A DNA stretch of 64,000 nucleotides from an uncultured Mycoplasmatota bacterium (GCA_900548695.1 URLC01000001.1:62001-126000), one strand, 5' to 3'; counted from the stretch's first letter, positions 9,723 to 19,818 are shown. The notes: generated by a model from the sequence alone, not told the origin. Program-made: numbers and translations.

Positions 9723-10253
9723 TTAAGCAGCTTTCTTTCCTTCTTTACGACGAACATGTTCGTCTTTGTAACGAATACCTTTACCCTTATATGGTTCAGG
9801 TTGTCTTACTTTTCTTACGTTAGCAGCAAATTCTCCAACTAATACTTTATCAATTCCTTTAATTGTGATTTCAGTATTTCCGTTAGCTTCTACTGTTAAT
9901 CCTTCTGGTATTTCCATCTCTACTGGATGAGAATAACCAGCATTGATTACTAATTTTTTACCTTGAACATTGAAACGGTATCCAACACCAATGATTTCTA
10001 AGCTTTTTTCAAAACCTTTAGTTACACCTTCAATCATGTTGTGGATAAGAGCGTTCATAGTACCATGCATTGCTTTCGCACTTTCGTTCTTACGTTCTAA
10101 AGTAATATTGTTATCAGCTTGTTTCATAGTAATATCTTTTAACATTACTTGTGTTAAAGTTCCTTTTGGTCCTGTCACTGTTACGATGTTGTTTTCTTCT
10201 TTTACAGTAACTCCTTCAGGAACAACAATTATACGATTTCCTATACGGCTCAT
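9723..10253 (-). CDS. rplF: 50S ribosomal protein L6
   Basis: 176-residue L6 made of two homologous domains. [17 protein letters not shown] opens the first; the C-terminal signature [14 protein letters not shown] is intact, with a basic tail. Follows rpsH by 26 bp. Confidence 0.98.
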   Translation of the reverse strand: MSRIGNRIIVVPEGVTVKEENNIVTVTGPKGTLTQVMLKDITMKQADNNITLERKNESAKAMHGTMNALIHNMIEGVTKGFEKSLEIIGVGYRFNVQGKKLVINAGYSHPVEMEIPEGLTVEANGNTEITIKGIDKVLVGEFAANVRKVRQPEPYKGKGIRYKDEHVRRKEGKKAA

Positions 10254-10279
10254 CTTGACACCTCCTTATATTTTTTTTA

Positions 10280-10678
10280 TTACCAAATATAAGCTAGAAC
10301 TTCCCCACCTATATTTTCTTTACGTGCTTCTTTATCTGTCATAATTCCTTTAGATGTAGAAAGGATAGCGATTCCTAATCCATTTAATACTCTTGGAATT
10401 TCGTTGCTGTTTACATATACACGAAGTCCTGGTTTAGAAATTCTCTTTAGCCCAGTGATAACTCTTTCTTTATTGTTATATTTTAAAGTTAAAAGAATTG
10501 TTCCTTGAGCGTCTTCTTTAACTACTTTGTAGTCTTTAATAAATCCTTCATCCTTTAAGATTCTTGCGATTTCTTCTTTCATTTTAGATGCAGGAACTTT
10601 TACTTCTTCATAACGCATTTGATTTGCATTACGAATACGAGTTAACATATCTGCAATTGTATCTGTTACTACTGCCAT
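10280..10678 (-). CDS. rpsH: 30S ribosomal protein S8
   Basis: 132-residue S8, central-domain 16S rRNA binder. [20 protein letters not shown] and the C-terminal [13 protein letters not shown] motif are clear. In Gram-negatives S8 represses the spc operon; there is no visible evidence for or against that here. Confidence 0.98.
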   Translation of the reverse strand: MAVVTDTIADMLTRIRNANQMRYEEVKVPASKMKEEIARILKDEGFIKDYKVVKEDAQGTILLTLKYNNKERVITGLKRISKPGLRVYVNSNEIPRVLNGLGIAILSTSKGIMTDKEARKENIGGEVLAYIW

Positions 10679-10697
10679 TTTAATTCCTCCTTTCCAA

Positions 10698-10883
10698 TTA
10701 CCAACTTGATTTCTTAAGTCCTGGTATTTGTCCTTTATAAGCTAATTCACGGAAGCAAATACGGCAGATTCCGAATTTACTCATGACTGCGTGAGGTCTA
10801 CCACAACGTGTGCATCTTGTATATTCACGAACTTTGAACTTTTGTGGTCTATTAGCTTTTACTATCATACTTTTCTTTGCCAT
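10698..10883 (-). CDS. rpsN: 30S ribosomal protein S14, zinc-binding type
   Basis: 61-residue short S14 with four Cys in [20 protein letters not shown] forming the zinc site, as in most Gram-positives (RpsN1 type). Ends IPGLKKSSW. Located between rplE and rpsH as usual. Confidence 0.98.
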   Translation of the reverse strand: MAKKSMIVKANRPQKFKVREYTRCTRCGRPHAVMSKFGICRICFRELAYKGQIPGLKKSSW

Positions 10884-10898
10884 AATATTCCTCCCATT

Positions 10899-11438
10899 TT
10901 ACTTTCTAAAAGGAATTCCAAGTCCATTTAATAAATCGAATGATTCTTCATTTGTTTTTGCTGTTGTTACGAATACGATATCCATTCCACGTACTTTTAC
11001 AACATCATCATAATCAATTTCTGAAAAGATTAATTGTTCTTTAATTCCCATTGTATAGTTTCCTCTACCATCAAAGGCTTTTGGACTAACTCCACGGAAG
11101 TCTCTTACACTTGGTAGAGAGATTGCAATTAGTTTGTCCATAAAGTTATACATGTTTTCTCCACGTAATGTAACTTTACATCCGATTGCATGTCCTTCTC
11201 TTAATTTAAATCCAGCGATTGACTTCTTAGCTCTTGTAATTACTGGCTTTTGTCCAGAAATCTTAGCTAAGTCAGCTACTGCAGCATCAATTAATTTTGA
11301 GTTTGATGTAGCATCACCAACACCGATATTAATAACAATCTTTTCTAACTTTGGAACTTCCATAATTGATTTATAATTATATTTTTCTTTTAAACTTGGA
11401 ACAACTTCATTTAAGTATTTCTCTTTTAGGCGGTTCAT
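10899..11438 (-). CDS. rplE: 50S ribosomal protein L5
   Basis: 179-residue L5, which binds 5S rRNA and contacts P-site tRNA. Signatures [14 protein letters not shown] and [16 protein letters not shown] are visible, and the C-terminal region with [14 protein letters not shown] is complete. Confidence 0.98.
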   Translation of the reverse strand: MNRLKEKYLNEVVPSLKEKYNYKSIMEVPKLEKIVINIGVGDATSNSKLIDAAVADLAKISGQKPVITRAKKSIAGFKLREGHAIGCKVTLRGENMYNFMDKLIAISLPSVRDFRGVSPKAFDGRGNYTMGIKEQLIFSEIDYDDVVKVRGMDIVFVTTAKTNEESFDLLNGLGIPFRK

Positions 11439-11455
11439 AGTTACCCTCCTTCCAA

Positions 11456-11767
11456 TTAATCAAGCTTCTCGTTTGATTTTTTTGTGATTCTAATTTTTTT
11501 ACCTGTTTTTGTATCAGTTGTATGTCCGATTCTAGTTCCTTTTTTTGTCTTAGGATCAACGATCATAACATTTGATGCATGAATTGGTCTTTCAATTTCA
11601 ATAATTCCACCAGATTCTTGTGCAGTAGGTTTTTGATGCTTTTTAACAACGTTAACACCTTCTACTACTACTTTATTTTCGCTTCTTAATGTTTTAATAA
11701 TTTTTCCTTCTTTACCTTTGTCAGAACCAGCGATAACTACAACTTTATCTCCTACTTTAAAGTTCAT
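11456..11767 (-). CDS. rplX: 50S ribosomal protein L24
   Basis: 103-residue L24, an early assembly protein; KOW motif near the N-terminus ([20 protein letters not shown]), followed by [13 protein letters not shown]. Directly after rplN. Confidence 0.98.
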   Translation of the reverse strand: MNFKVGDKVVVIAGSDKGKEGKIIKTLRSENKVVVEGVNVVKKHQKPTAQESGGIIEIERPIHASNVMIVDPKTKKGTRIGHTTDTKTGKKIRITKKSNEKLD

Positions 11768-11781
11768 AATTTATCCTCCTC

Positions 11782-12150
11782 TTATAGTACTTCTTTTGCT
11801 AAAGAAACAATTTTCATGTAATCTTTATCACGAAGTTCTCTTGCTACTGGTCCAAAAATACGAGTACCTACTGGACTCTTGTCATCACGAATGATAACAC
11901 AAGCATTGTCATCGAACTTAATGTAACTTCCATCTTCACGACGAACGCCTTGACGACTACGAACGATAACTGCTTTTACAACTTTTCCTTTTGGTAATGG
12001 TGAGTTAGGGATTGCATTTTTTACAGTTCCAACTACTACATCACCAATGTTACCTGTTTTAACTTTACTTCCACCTAGAACACGAATTACTAGTAATTCA
12101 CGTGCACCAGTGTTGTCAGCAACTTTTAAACGACTTTCTTGTTGTAACAT
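11782..12150 (-). CDS. rplN: 50S ribosomal protein L14
   Basis: 122-residue L14 with the L14 signature [14 protein letters not shown] and the conserved [19 protein letters not shown] region (residues about 68-85). Its face contacts 16S rRNA at bridge B8. Confidence 0.98.
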   Translation of the reverse strand: MLQQESRLKVADNTGARELLVIRVLGGSKVKTGNIGDVVVGTVKNAIPNSPLPKGKVVKAVIVRSRQGVRREDGSYIKFDDNACVIIRDDKSPVGTRIFGPVARELRDKDYMKIVSLAKEVL

Positions 12151-12184
12151 AGATTATTCCTCCTTCTTTCTAATCATCTAAGCG

Positions 12185-12445
12185 TTAAATAATAACTGCT
12201 TCTTTTACTACTTCTTTTAAATAGAAATGCTTTGTTTTTGACATTGGTCTTGTTTCAACAATACGTACTGTGTCTCCAACTTTAGCAATATTTTTTTCAT
12301 CATGTACACAATATTTCTTAGAGCTTTTAACTCTCTTGTGATATAACGGATGGTTCTTATAAGTTTCAACTAAAACACTGATTGTTTTATCATTAGTTGC
12401 GCTTACTACTTTTCCAACTAATTCTCTTTTAATTTTTTTCTCCAT
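12185..12445 (-). CDS. rpsQ: 30S ribosomal protein S17
   Basis: 86-residue OB-fold S17; [20 protein letters not shown] and the signature [19 protein letters not shown] are present. Between rpmC and rplN. Confidence 0.98.
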   Translation of the reverse strand: MEKKIKRELVGKVVSATNDKTISVLVETYKNHPLYHKRVKSSKKYCVHDEKNIAKVGDTVRIVETRPMSKTKHFYLKEVVKEAVII

Positions 12446-12457
12446 TATTTAAACCTC

Positions 12458-12652
12458 CTATTCGTTACTTTCACGTTCTTTAAGAACGGTTTTTAATCTT
12501 GCAACGGTGTGTCTTAAATCTCTAATTCTAGAAGGTTTTTCAAGGTTTCCTGTAGCTTGTTGGAAACGTAAGTTAAATAATTCTTGTTTAGCTTCGAATA
12601 ATTTTGTATTGATTTCTTCAGTTGTTAATTCTCTTATTTCTTTAACCTTCAT
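12458..12652 (-). CDS. rpmC: 50S ribosomal protein L29
   Basis: 64-residue two-helix protein L29 near the exit tunnel: [18 protein letters not shown] to the terminal VLKERESNE. An ATG five codons upstream (12667) is in frame, but the GGTGG just ahead of the ATG at 12652 and the usual family length of about 65 residues favour the latter. Its start overlaps the end of rplP by 11 bp. Confidence 0.95.
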   Translation of the reverse strand: MKVKEIRELTTEEINTKLFEAKQELFNLRFQQATGNLEKPSRIRDLRHTVARLKTVLKERESNE

Positions 12653-13073
12653 TCTTTTCACCACCATTTTCTTTCATTACAAATTTTGTTGCTATTGGTA
12701 GTTTGTGTGATGCTAAACGTAAAGCTTCACGTGCTACTTCTTCGCTAACTCCAGCAATTTCAAAAAGAATTTTTCCTTCTTTTACAACAGCAACCCATCC
12801 TTCAACGTTACCTTTACCTTTACCTTGTCTTGTACCAATTGGTTTTCTAGTAAGTGGCATGTGTGGGAATACATTGATCCAAACTTTACCACCACGTTTC
12901 ATGTAACGAGTCATAGCAATACGAGCAGCTTCGATTTGATTTGCTGTTATCCAAGCTCCCTCTTTTGCTTGAAGTCCATATTCTCCGAAACTTAATGTTC
13001 TGTTTCCACGAGATTTTCCTTCGTAAGGTAATCTATGAACACGACGATATTTAGTTCTTGACGGTATTAACAT
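12642..13073 (-). CDS. rplP: 50S ribosomal protein L16
   Basis: 143-residue L16, positioned near the A site. [20 protein letters not shown] and [20 protein letters not shown] are diagnostic, with GTRQGKGKG following. Its last codons overlap the start of rpmC. Confidence 0.98.
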   Translation of the reverse strand: MLIPSRTKYRRVHRLPYEGKSRGNRTLSFGEYGLQAKEGAWITANQIEAARIAMTRYMKRGGKVWINVFPHMPLTRKPIGTRQGKGKGNVEGWVAVVKEGKILFEIAGVSEEVAREALRLASHKLPIATKFVMKENGGEKNEG

Positions 13074-13074
13074 A

Positions 13075-13725
13075 TTAATTACCTCCCTTAGATTTCTTGT
13101 TTAGGATTTCTCCTTTGTAGATCCATACCTTTACACCAATTTTTCCAAATGTTGTATCAGCTTCTGCTGTTGCATAATCAACATCTGCTCTTAATGTATG
13201 TAGAGGAATAGTTCCTTCTGTGTATCCTTCGCTACGTGCCATATCAGCTCCACCTAAACGACCAGATACTGATGTTTTAATTCCTTTAGCTCCAGCTTTC
13301 ATAGCATTTCTAATTGCACGTTTTTGAGCCATACGGAATGATGCTCTGTTAGTAATTTGATTTGCGATTGAATCAGCAACTAATTGAGCGTTCATGTCTG
13401 CTTTTTTAATATCTACGATTGAAATTTGAACGTTTTCATCTGCAATCTTTGATAATTGTTTCTTTAATTTTTCTATTTCTTCTCCACCACGGCCAATCAT
13501 TACACCTGGCTTAGAAGTATGGATAACAACTTCGCATCTTTTTGCAGTTCTTTCAATTTCAACTTTAGCAATTCCAGCATTTTTTAAATTCTTTTCTAAA
13601 TATTTACGAATTTCTATATCTTTAGCTAATACTTTTGAAAAGTCTTTATTATTTGCATACCATTTTGCTTCCCAGTCTTTATTGATGCCAAGTCTAAGTC
13701 CATTAGGATTAACTTTTTGTCCCAT
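13075..13725 (-). CDS. rpsC: 30S ribosomal protein S3
   Basis: 216-residue S3, part of the mRNA entry channel. Type-2 KH domain with [15 protein letters not shown], then the S3 C-terminal domain with [20 protein letters not shown]. One base separates it from rplP. Confidence 0.98.
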   Translation of the reverse strand: MGQKVNPNGLRLGINKDWEAKWYANNKDFSKVLAKDIEIRKYLEKNLKNAGIAKVEIERTAKRCEVVIHTSKPGVMIGRGGEEIEKLKKQLSKIADENVQISIVDIKKADMNAQLVADSIANQITNRASFRMAQKRAIRNAMKAGAKGIKTSVSGRLGGADMARSEGYTEGTIPLHTLRADVDYATAEADTTFGKIGVKVWIYKGEILNKKSKGGN

Positions 13726-13740
13726 ATTCTAACCTCCTTA

Positions 13741-14076
13741 TTAGTTTTTTGTAGCCACTACGATAATAATGTGACTAGTTCTATGATCTCTATGTCCTAT
13801 GTGAGAACGTGAATCAAAAAAGTGACGTTTCATTACAGGACCAGCATCTACTCTTGCTTCTTTTACATAAAGTGTAGCAGCATCTGCACCGTTGTTGTTA
13901 ACGGCATTTGCAATAGCAGAATCTAGAACTTTTTTTGTAAGTCTTGCTGATTTATTGCTTGTATTTACTAAGATGTTAGCTGCTTCTTGTACACTTTTAC
14001 CACGAATCATATCTGCTACTAAACGAGCTCTGATTGGTGATACTCTAAGACCTTTAGCAATTGCCTTTGCTTCCAT
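13741..14076 (-). CDS. rplV: 50S ribosomal protein L22
   Basis: 111-residue L22 whose beta-hairpin lines the exit tunnel. KGLRVSPIRARLVADMIRGK and the hairpin tip region KEARVDAGPVMKRH are visible. Terminal RTSHIIIVVATKN. Confidence 0.98.
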   Translation of the reverse strand: MEAKAIAKGLRVSPIRARLVADMIRGKSVQEAANILVNTSNKSARLTKKVLDSAIANAVNNNGADAATLYVKEARVDAGPVMKRHFFDSRSHIGHRDHRTSHIIIVVATKN

Positions 14077-14101
14077 TTTTTTCCCTCCTAGTCATTTTCA
14101 A

Positions 14102-14368
14102 TTATTTTTTGTCTGAACCATGTCCACCGAATTTACGAGTTAATGCAAATTCACCTAATTTATGTCCAACCATATCTTCAGTAACATATACTGGTATAAA
14201 TTCTTTACCATTGTGAACGGCAAATGTATGTCCTATAAAATCAGGATAAATTGTGGAACGGCGTGACCATGTTTTAATGACTTCTTTTTTACCAGATTTA
14301 TTTAATTCTTGAACCTTTTTTAGTAATCTATCAAATACGTAAGGCCCTTTTTTTAAACTTCTTGCCAT
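14102..14368 (-). CDS. rpsS: 30S ribosomal protein S19
   Basis: 88-residue S19 in the subunit head. [19 protein letters not shown], the motif [19 protein letters not shown] and [14 protein letters not shown] are complete. Confidence 0.98.
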   Translation of the reverse strand: MARSLKKGPYVFDRLLKKVQELNKSGKKEVIKTWSRRSTIYPDFIGHTFAVHNGKEFIPVYVTEDMVGHKLGEFALTRKFGGHGSDKK

Positions 14369-14385
14369 TATTTAATCATCCTTTC

Positions 14386-15216
14386 CTATTTACTATTACG
14401 ACGACGTACGATGAATTTGTCAGATTGTTTTTTCTTACGTGTCTTTAATCCAAGTGCAGGTTTACCCCATGGAGTCATTGGTGCTTTACGTCCTACTGGA
14501 GCACGTCCTTCACCACCACCATGTGGATGGTCGTTAGGGTTCATAACAGAACCACGAACTGTTGGTCTAATACCCATATGACGTTTACGTCCTGCTTTAC
14601 CTAATCTAACAAGTGAAGCGTCTTCATTTCCAACTTCTCCAATTGTTGCCATACATGTTCCTAAAACTTTTCTTTGTTCACCACTTGATAAACGAATCAT
14701 TACATATTTTCCTTCACGTCCAAGGATTTGTGCGCTTGTACCAGCACTTCTTGCTAGTTCCCCACCTTTTCCTGGGCGTAATTCAATGTTATGAATCATT
14801 GTACCTACTGGAATATTCATAATTGGTAGTGCATTACCAACTTTAATATCTGCATTTGCTCCAGCTTCAATTTTTGTTCCAACTTCTAATCCTTTTGGAG
14901 CAAGGATATATCTTTTTTCACCGTCTGCATAATTGATTAATGCAATATTTGCAGTTCTATTTGGATCATATTCGATACTTGCTACTGTTCCAGGTACCTC
15001 TAATTTATTTCTTTTAAAATCAATGATACGATATTTTCTTTTAGCTCCGCCACCTTGATGACGTACTGTAATCTTACCTTGATTATTTCGTCCACTATTT
15101 TTCTTAATAGTAACTAATAGAGATTTTTCTGGAGTACTCTTAGTTATATCTTCATTAACTAACGTACTCATTTTTCTACGACCTGGTGTAGTAGGTTTAT
15201 ATGTTTTGATTGCCAT
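14386..15216 (-). CDS. rplB: 50S ribosomal protein L2
   Basis: 276-residue L2, required for subunit association and peptidyl-transferase assembly. [20 protein letters not shown] opens the OB domain; the loop [20 protein letters not shown] carries the conserved His important for peptidyl transfer. Basic C-terminal tail. Confidence 0.98.
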   Translation of the reverse strand: MAIKTYKPTTPGRRKMSTLVNEDITKSTPEKSLLVTIKKNSGRNNQGKITVRHQGGGAKRKYRIIDFKRNKLEVPGTVASIEYDPNRTANIALINYADGEKRYILAPKGLEVGTKIEAGANADIKVGNALPIMNIPVGTMIHNIELRPGKGGELARSAGTSAQILGREGKYVMIRLSSGEQRKVLGTCMATIGEVGNEDASLVRLGKAGRKRHMGIRPTVRGSVMNPNDHPHGGGEGRAPVGRKAPMTPWGKPALGLKTRKKKQSDKFIVRRRNSK

Positions 15217-15232
15217 AATTTATTTCCTCCTT

Positions 15233-15517
15233 CTAACCAAGATCAATTGTTTGTCCTTCTTTTAAAGTAACAATTGCTTTCTTTGAACGATTAGTTAATC
15301 CTGTATAACGACCAACTCTTCTTTTTTTAGGTTTTACATTAATTGTTCTAATTGATGTAACTTCTACATTGAATATTTTTTCAATAGCGTTTTTTATTTC
15401 AATTTTGTTAGCTTTTGGATCAACTTTAAAAGTATATTTTCCTGCTTCTTTTGCAGCCATTGATTTTTCAGTAATAACTGGTGCCTTGATGATTTCTAAA
15501 TACTTAGTGTCTCTCAT
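15233..15517 (-). CDS. rplW: 50S ribosomal protein L23
   Basis: 94-residue L23, the docking site for trigger factor and SRP at the tunnel exit. [19 protein letters not shown] and the terminal [15 protein letters not shown] are typical. Its start and the rplD stop share one base. Confidence 0.97.
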   Translation of the reverse strand: MRDTKYLEIIKAPVITEKSMAAKEAGKYTFKVDPKANKIEIKNAIEKIFNVEVTSIRTINVKPKKRRVGRYTGLTNRSKKAIVTLKEGQTIDLG

Positions 15518-16143
15518 TAGTTAAGCACCTCCTCTACTTGATTTAATGCATCTTGTGTAAATACAACTACGTTAGTACCTACAACATCTAATACATTGAT
15601 TTCATCTGCTGAAATTAATACTACATTTTGTAAGTTTCTTGATGCTAAAATCATATTATCATCAAATTCTTTTACAACGATTAATACTTTCTTATCAGCT
15701 ACTTTTAATGTTTCTAATAAAGTTTTCATATCTTTTGTCTTTGGTGTAGATAATGTTAAGTTTTCTAATACGATAACTTCATTAGCTTGTGCTTTATATG
15801 CTAAAGCTGACTTAATTGCAAGTCTTCTTTCTTTACGATTTTGTTTTTTGCTGTAATCTCTTGGTACTGGAGTTCCATATCTTCCTCCACCTACCCATTG
15901 TACAGATCTGATTGAACCTTGACGAGCACGTCCAGTTCCTTTTTGTCTCCATGGCTTTCTTCCTCCACCACTTACTTCTGATCTGTTCTTAGTACTATGA
16001 GTTCCTTGTCTTAATGACGCTCTAGCTAAAATAACTGCATCATATAAAACATTTTTATTTGGTTCAATTCCAAAAATATTTTCGTTTAAGTTAATGTCCT
16101 TTACTTTTTCGCCTTTTAGATTTAAAAGTTCTACTTTTTTCAT
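15517..16143 (-). CDS. rplD: 50S ribosomal protein L4
   Basis: 208-residue L4 with the long tunnel-lining loop ([24 protein letters not shown] segment at about residues 53-75) and [14 protein letters not shown]. In proteobacteria L4 is the autoregulator of the S10 operon. Unlike the other joints of this operon, the 68-bp gap before it contains an 8-bp inverted repeat (see separate entry). Shine-Dalgarno AAAGGAGG. Confidence 0.98.
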   Translation of the reverse strand: MKKVELLNLKGEKVKDINLNENIFGIEPNKNVLYDAVILARASLRQGTHSTKNRSEVSGGGRKPWRQKGTGRARQGSIRSVQWVGGGRYGTPVPRDYSKKQNRKERRLAIKSALAYKAQANEVIVLENLTLSTPKTKDMKTLLETLKVADKKVLIVVKEFDDNMILASRNLQNVVLISADEINVLDVVGTNVVVFTQDALNQVEEVLN

Positions 16144-16158
16144 CTACGTTTCCTCCTT

Positions 16159-16210
16159 TCATCACATTTCTTTATTTTCTTTTTTATTAAGTTCTTTGTT
16201 CCTGTGATGA
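16159..16210 (-). repeat. 8-bp inverted repeat just upstream of rplD
   Basis: TCATCACA at 16159-16166 and TGTGATGA at 16203-16210, a perfect inverted repeat around a 36-base loop filling the rplC-rplD gap. The distal arm lies beside the rplD Shine-Dalgarno. No T run follows, so it is not a terminator; it may be an mRNA structure controlling rplD translation. Confidence 0.5.
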
Positions 16211-16211
16211 T

Positions 16212-16925
16212 TTATTCTGCTGTTTGTTCTGCAGGTGCTTCTTCTACAACTTCTTTTGTTTCTTGATAAGAAACTAAGTCAGCTGCTTCTTTTTTCACGT
16301 TTGGCTTTTTAACTGCAGTACGAATCATAACTAATGATTTCTTTGGACCTGGAACATTTCCTTTTACTAAGATTACGCTATTTTCAGTATCTACTGAAAT
16401 AATTTCAAGATTTTGTACAGTTCTTGCTACATTACCCATTTGTCCAGGCATTTTCTTACCTTTTAAAACGTGCATTGGTAACATAGTACCTAATGAACCA
16501 ACACCTCTATGGTATTGAGAACCATGACCCATAGGCCCACGGCTTTGGTTATGACGTTTGATTACACCTTGGAATCCTTTACCTTTACTAATTCCACTTA
16601 CGTCAACCATTTCTCCTTCTTCGAAGATATCCACACCAATTACTTGACCTAATGTGTAATCTTCTACATTTACTCCTCTAATCTCTCTTAAGAAGCGCTT
16701 AGGTTCAGTACCAGCTTTTTTAGTATGACCGATAGCTGGTTTGTTTGATAAATTTTCTCTGATAGTTTGTGTTGCTAATTGAATAGCATCATATCCATCT
16801 TTTGCTACTGTTTTTATTTGAGTAACTACATTTGGTTCTACTTCAACTACAGTAACTGGAATTAACTTACCGTTCTTAGTGAACACTTGAGTCATTCCGA
16901 TTTTTTTACCTAAGATTCCTTTCAT
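16212..16925 (-). CDS. rplC: 50S ribosomal protein L3
   Basis: 237-residue L3; [20 protein letters not shown] and the signature [18 protein letters not shown] are clear. A Glu/Lys-rich tail ([16 protein letters not shown]) makes it about 25 residues longer than the Bacillus protein. Follows rpsJ by 15 bp. Confidence 0.98.
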   Translation of the reverse strand: MKGILGKKIGMTQVFTKNGKLIPVTVVEVEPNVVTQIKTVAKDGYDAIQLATQTIRENLSNKPAIGHTKKAGTEPKRFLREIRGVNVEDYTLGQVIGVDIFEEGEMVDVSGISKGKGFQGVIKRHNQSRGPMGHGSQYHRGVGSLGTMLPMHVLKGKKMPGQMGNVARTVQNLEIISVDTENSVILVKGNVPGPKKSLVMIRTAVKKPNVKKEAADLVSYQETKEVVEEAPAEQTAE

Positions 16926-16940
16926 TATTGTTTCCTCCTA

Positions 16941-17252
16941 TTATTTTGTTTTGATTTCAATATCTACCCCGCTTGGTAAATCTAAATGAGCTAATGCATC
17001 AATAGTTTCCTTGCTAGGATTTTTGATATCAATAAGTCTTTTGTGCGTACGCATTTCGAATTGTTCACGTGAATCCTTATATTTATGAACAGCTCTTAAA
17101 ATTGTAAACTTTTCAATTTCAGTTGGAAGTGGTACTGGGCCAGAAATTTCTCCACCTGATCTTTTAATTGTTTCAACAATTTTAGTTACAGCATTATCAA
17201 GAATTCTGTGATCATATGATTTTAATCTAATACGAACTTTTGCTGTTGACAT
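16941..17252 (-). CDS. rpsJ: 30S ribosomal protein S10
   Basis: 103-residue S10 (NusE), also a transcription-antitermination partner of Nus[21 protein letters not shown] and the motif [20 protein letters not shown] are complete. First gene of the operon, preceded by GGGAGG and a leader of about 115 nt. Confidence 0.98.
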   Translation of the reverse strand: MSTAKVRIRLKSYDHRILDNAVTKIVETIKRSGGEISGPVPLPTEIEKFTILRAVHKYKDSREQFEMRTHKRLIDIKNPSKETIDALAHLDLPSGVDIEIKTK

Positions 17253-17369
17253 TTAAAATCCTCCCTTCGCCTATATCTAGTATAGACTTGCTCCGTGCAA
17301 ATAACCCGATACCAAGTTAACAACTTAACCTGGAGTATCGGCAACCTCACACATCTAAGCAGTCACACG
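17253..17369 (-). promoter_or_regulatory. Structured 5' leader of the S10 operon
   Basis: Between the inferred transcription start (about 17369) and rpsJ lies an unusually GC-rich 117-nt leader. On the transcript CCGATAC (17341-17335) pairs with GTATCGG (17312-17306), enclosing AAGTT-GTT-AACTT (17326-17314). No T run follows, so it is not a plain terminator. It could be a ribosomal-protein-responsive leader; I do not recognise it as a named family. Confidence 0.55.
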
Positions 17370-17375
17370 TAATTA

Positions 17376-17404
17376 ATTATAGCAACAAACATCAATAAAT
17401 GCAA
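17376..17404 (-). promoter_or_regulatory. Promoter of the S10-spc-alpha operon
   Basis: On the minus strand: -35-like TTGCAT (17404-17399), 17-bp spacer, perfect -10 TATAAT (17381-17376). No other promoter of this quality was seen in the gaps of the operon. Confidence 0.65.
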
Positions 17405-17730
17405 GAGGTTTTTGTAGAATTTTTGATATTTTAATAAAAGAAGAGGAACTATATCTTGTTCTGTTTTCGTATTGTATCAATAAAACTAATTTGTCGATAA
17501 TCATCTAATAGTAAATATCTGTTGTTTTTATTTCCATATTTTTCACATTATTATTTTACATTATCTATTTTGCTTTTCATGAAAATTGATTTTGTATAAC
17601 AATACTGGTATTTTCTCGTTTGCAAGGTTTGTCATAAATATTTTTATTCTTTTATTTTTTACTTTTATATTCCATCCGTTCTTTTTATGCTGAGTGATTA
17701 TATTAGTCAATTTATAAAAGAATTACTATA
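17405..17730. other. 326-bp AT-rich gap, no gene seen
   Basis: Between the S10-operon promoter and the end of the 17731-18414 gene. I see no ORF with a ribosome binding site, no clear hairpin terminator and no RNA gene. Confidence 0.5.
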
Positions 17731-18414
17731 TTATTTAACTTTCTTTTTTATTTTTCTTTTCAAATGCTTTGCTTCTTTTCGTTCTAAATAACATTTATTA
17801 TACTCCCATATTTCTCCTAATGTCATCGTTTCTAATTCTAATTCTGTTAATTCCTCTTGAATTCCCATATCTAGATGTGCAAAAAAAGCTCTTTTAAATT
17901 GGCGTTGTGCTGGATTTTTATTCATTTCTTGTAAATCATAAAGATACAAATTTCGAGCTTCGTCTTTTGCTTCTAAAAATCTAGCAAATCTTTTTTCACT
18001 AGTTGCTTTTATTTCTTGAAATTTCTTTGTTAACTGTTCTTCTTTTTGTTTAGCTATTGTTGTTTTATCGTCATTTTTAGAATCTTTTGTTACTTCTTCC
18101 TTTTTTTCCATATAGATTTTTGATAATTTTTCTTCACCTTCTCGTAGTTTTAAAAGCTTCTCATATTCTATTTGGACTTTTTTTAATAGCATATTACTTT
18201 GTTCTATTTTTACTAAAGAAGCCCATTTTTCTATTAAACTTTCTCTTTCTTTCGATGGTGTTGTTCTTAGCTGTTTTATTAAAGTATTTAAATATTCAGT
18301 ATAATCAAAGTCTATTCTGTTCGTTTGTTCTTTTGATGGTGGTGGAAAAACAACAAAATATTTCTGTTTATCAATTTCAATTATGCGATATACCAATGCT
18401 AACCTTTTATTCAT
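17731..18414 (-). CDS. Hypothetical coiled-coil protein
   Basis: 227 residues with no family I recognise. After a short hydrophobic N-terminal stretch (RLALVYRIIEIDKQKYFVVF) the protein is charged and helical: heptad-like Leu/Glu/Lys patterning at about residues 75-175 suggests coiled coil, and it ends in a lysine-rich tail. No signal peptide. The start is the ATG at 18414: the ATG at 18450 overlaps the -10 of the promoter and would lie upstream of the transcript. SD-like AGAGATGAT precedes 18414. Stands alone between dinB and the ribosomal operon. Confidence 0.7.
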   Translation of the reverse strand: MNKRLALVYRIIEIDKQKYFVVFPPPSKEQTNRIDFDYTEYLNTLIKQLRTTPSKERESLIEKWASLVKIEQSNMLLKKVQIEYEKLLKLREGEEKLSKIYMEKKEEVTKDSKNDDKTTIAKQKEEQLTKKFQEIKATSEKRFARFLEAKDEARNLYLYDLQEMNKNPAQRQFKRAFFAHLDMGIQEELTELELETMTLGEIWEYNKCYLERKEAKHLKRKIKKKVK

Positions 18415-18438
18415 AGTAATCATCTCTTTTGGTAGCGT

Positions 18439-18467
18439 ATTATAACACAATAAAAAGGATTTTTCAA
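18439..18467 (-). promoter_or_regulatory. Promoter of the coiled-coil gene
   Basis: On the minus strand: -35 TTGAAA (18467-18462), 17-bp spacer, -10 TATAAT (18444-18439). The -35 is embedded in the dinB terminator hairpin. Confidence 0.75.
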
Positions 18468-18473
18468 TCCTTT
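18454..18473 (-). terminator. Terminator of the Y-family polymerase gene
   Basis: AAAGGATT-GAAA-AATCCTTT followed by TTATT on the minus strand; the stop codon is in the loop. Confidence 0.65.
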
Positions 18474-19690
18474 AGATTTCGTTTGGATTTTGGATTACCA
18501 ATAATTTTTAGAGAAGCAGGAGCTATTAATGATTTACCAAACTTTTTATTAATGTTGTCTATTGTTTTTTGAATCTCTTCTTCTTTTTCTTCTGACTCTA
18601 GTTCTTGCTCAAATAATGTCATTTGTCTCTCTTTTGTTTCTGACAAGTCAGCTAACCTTACACCAATTAGGCGTATAGGATCTTTCTTATAGCTTTTGTC
18701 AAATATTTCTACTACCAATTTATAGATTTCTTTTGTGCTGTTAGTTTGGTGGGGTAGTTTAGATTGTGCTGAATAATTTTTAAATTGATTATTTTTATAG
18801 ATTACTGCAACAGTTTTGGCGTATTGTTTTTGATTTCTCAATTCTCTAGTGACATCTTCTGTTTGACGAAACAAAATTTCTTTTAATTTTTCTTCATCTG
18901 TATAATCATAAGTTAATGTTTCAGTAGTAGAAATACTTGTTGTTTTAGCACTTCTTGGTTCTACTTTACTATAATCTATTCCCCAAGCTGCTTGTTTTAA
19001 ATGATGTGCTTGATTTTTAAAATGTTTTTCTAAAGTCTTTTCATTAGCTAGGGCTAAATCTTTAATTGTATAAATTTTTAACTTATTTAATTCTTCTTTA
19101 GTTCTTTTTCCAACCATGAATAAGTCGCCTACTTCTAAAGGCCATAGCTTACTTTCTATCTCTGTTGCGAACAGAGTATGAATTTTATCTGGTTTTTCAA
19201 AGTCTGATGCCATTTTGGCACATAACTTATTATTTCCTATACCAATATTTACAGTATAACCAAATCTTTCTTTTATTTCCTCTTTAATTTTGGAAGCCAA
19301 TTGTAAATAGTCCTTATATATATAATTCATACCAGTCATATCTAAAAAGCACTCATCTACGGAAAATTGTTCTAGTAATGGTGAATAGTTTGATAAATAT
19401 TCAAACAATTCTTTAGATTTTTGATGATACCATTTGTAATTTGGTGGATACATTTTTACTGATGGACATTTCTTTTTAGCTTGATAAATGGTTTCAGCTG
19501 TTTTAATACCATATTTTTTAGCAATTGGAGATTTAGCTAAAACTATTCCCCTTCGGTCTTTTTCTGAACCTCCAATAATAGCCGGGATGGTTCTAATATC
19601 AATTTGATAACCTTCTTTTAATAATAACACTGCTGACCATGATAAAAAGGCATTGTTTACATCTATATGAAATATTAATCGTTCTTTCAT
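18464..19690 (-). CDS. dinB: Y-family DNA polymerase (DinB/Pol IV type)
   Basis: Error-prone translesion polymerase, 408 residues. Catalytic acidic residues are Asp10 (FHIDVNNAF) and Asp112/Glu113 (FSVDECFLDMTG); helix-hairpin-helix region near GDLFMVGKRTKEELNKL; little-finger domain in the C-terminal third. RQMTLFE near residue 360 is a good beta-clamp-binding motif (QxxLF). The gene is divergent from an XRE regulator with a palindrome between them. A LexA-type box with correct spacing was not found at its promoter, unlike uvrA. Confidence 0.93.
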   Translation of the reverse strand: MKERLIFHIDVNNAFLSWSAVLLLKEGYQIDIRTIPAIIGGSEKDRRGIVLAKSPIAKKYGIKTAETIYQAKKKCPSVKMYPPNYKWYHQKSKELFEYLSNYSPLLEQFSVDECFLDMTGMNYIYKDYLQLASKIKEEIKERFGYTVNIGIGNNKLCAKMASDFEKPDKIHTLFATEIESKLWPLEVGDLFMVGKRTKEELNKLKIYTIKDLALANEKTLEKHFKNQAHHLKQAAWGIDYSKVEPRSAKTTSISTTETLTYDYTDEEKLKEILFRQTEDVTRELRNQKQYAKTVAVIYKNNQFKNYSAQSKLPHQTNSTKEIYKLVVEIFDKSYKKDPIRLIGVRLADLSETKERQMTLFEQELESEEKEEEIQKTIDNINKKFGKSLIAPASLKIIGNPKSKRNLKD

Positions 19691-19707
19691 TTTATCCCCT
19701 CAATGTT

Positions 19708-19736
19708 ATTATAAGGTACTTTTTTTGACTGTGCAA
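19708..19736 (-). promoter_or_regulatory. Promoter of dinB
   Basis: On the minus strand: -35 TTGCAC (19736-19731), 17-bp spacer, -10 TATAAT (19713-19708); GAGGGG ribosome binding site follows. Confidence 0.65.
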
Positions 19737-19753
19737 TCGAACACGTTTGTATT

Positions 19754-19776
19754 TATGTAACCCTCTAGGTTACATA
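19754..19776. repeat. 9-bp perfect inverted repeat, candidate operator
   Basis: TATGTAACC (19754-19762), five-base spacer, GGTTACATA (19768-19776), in the divergent region between dinB and the XRE gene. The dyad form and position suit binding of a dimeric XRE protein, possibly controlling its own gene. Confidence 0.55.
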
Positions 19777-19818
19777 TTATTTTTTAATTTTTGGGCATAC
19801 TAACTCTTAGGTGGTAGT

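Noticed and set aside
17253..17404. T-box or metabolite riboswitch upstream of rpsJ
   Set aside because: No T-box motif, no anti-terminator/terminator pair and no known aptamer core; described only as a structured leader.
19736..19752. CGAACACGTTTG near dinB as a LexA box
   Set aside because: The half sites GAAC and GTTT are 2 bp apart instead of 4, so it does not fit the consensus.
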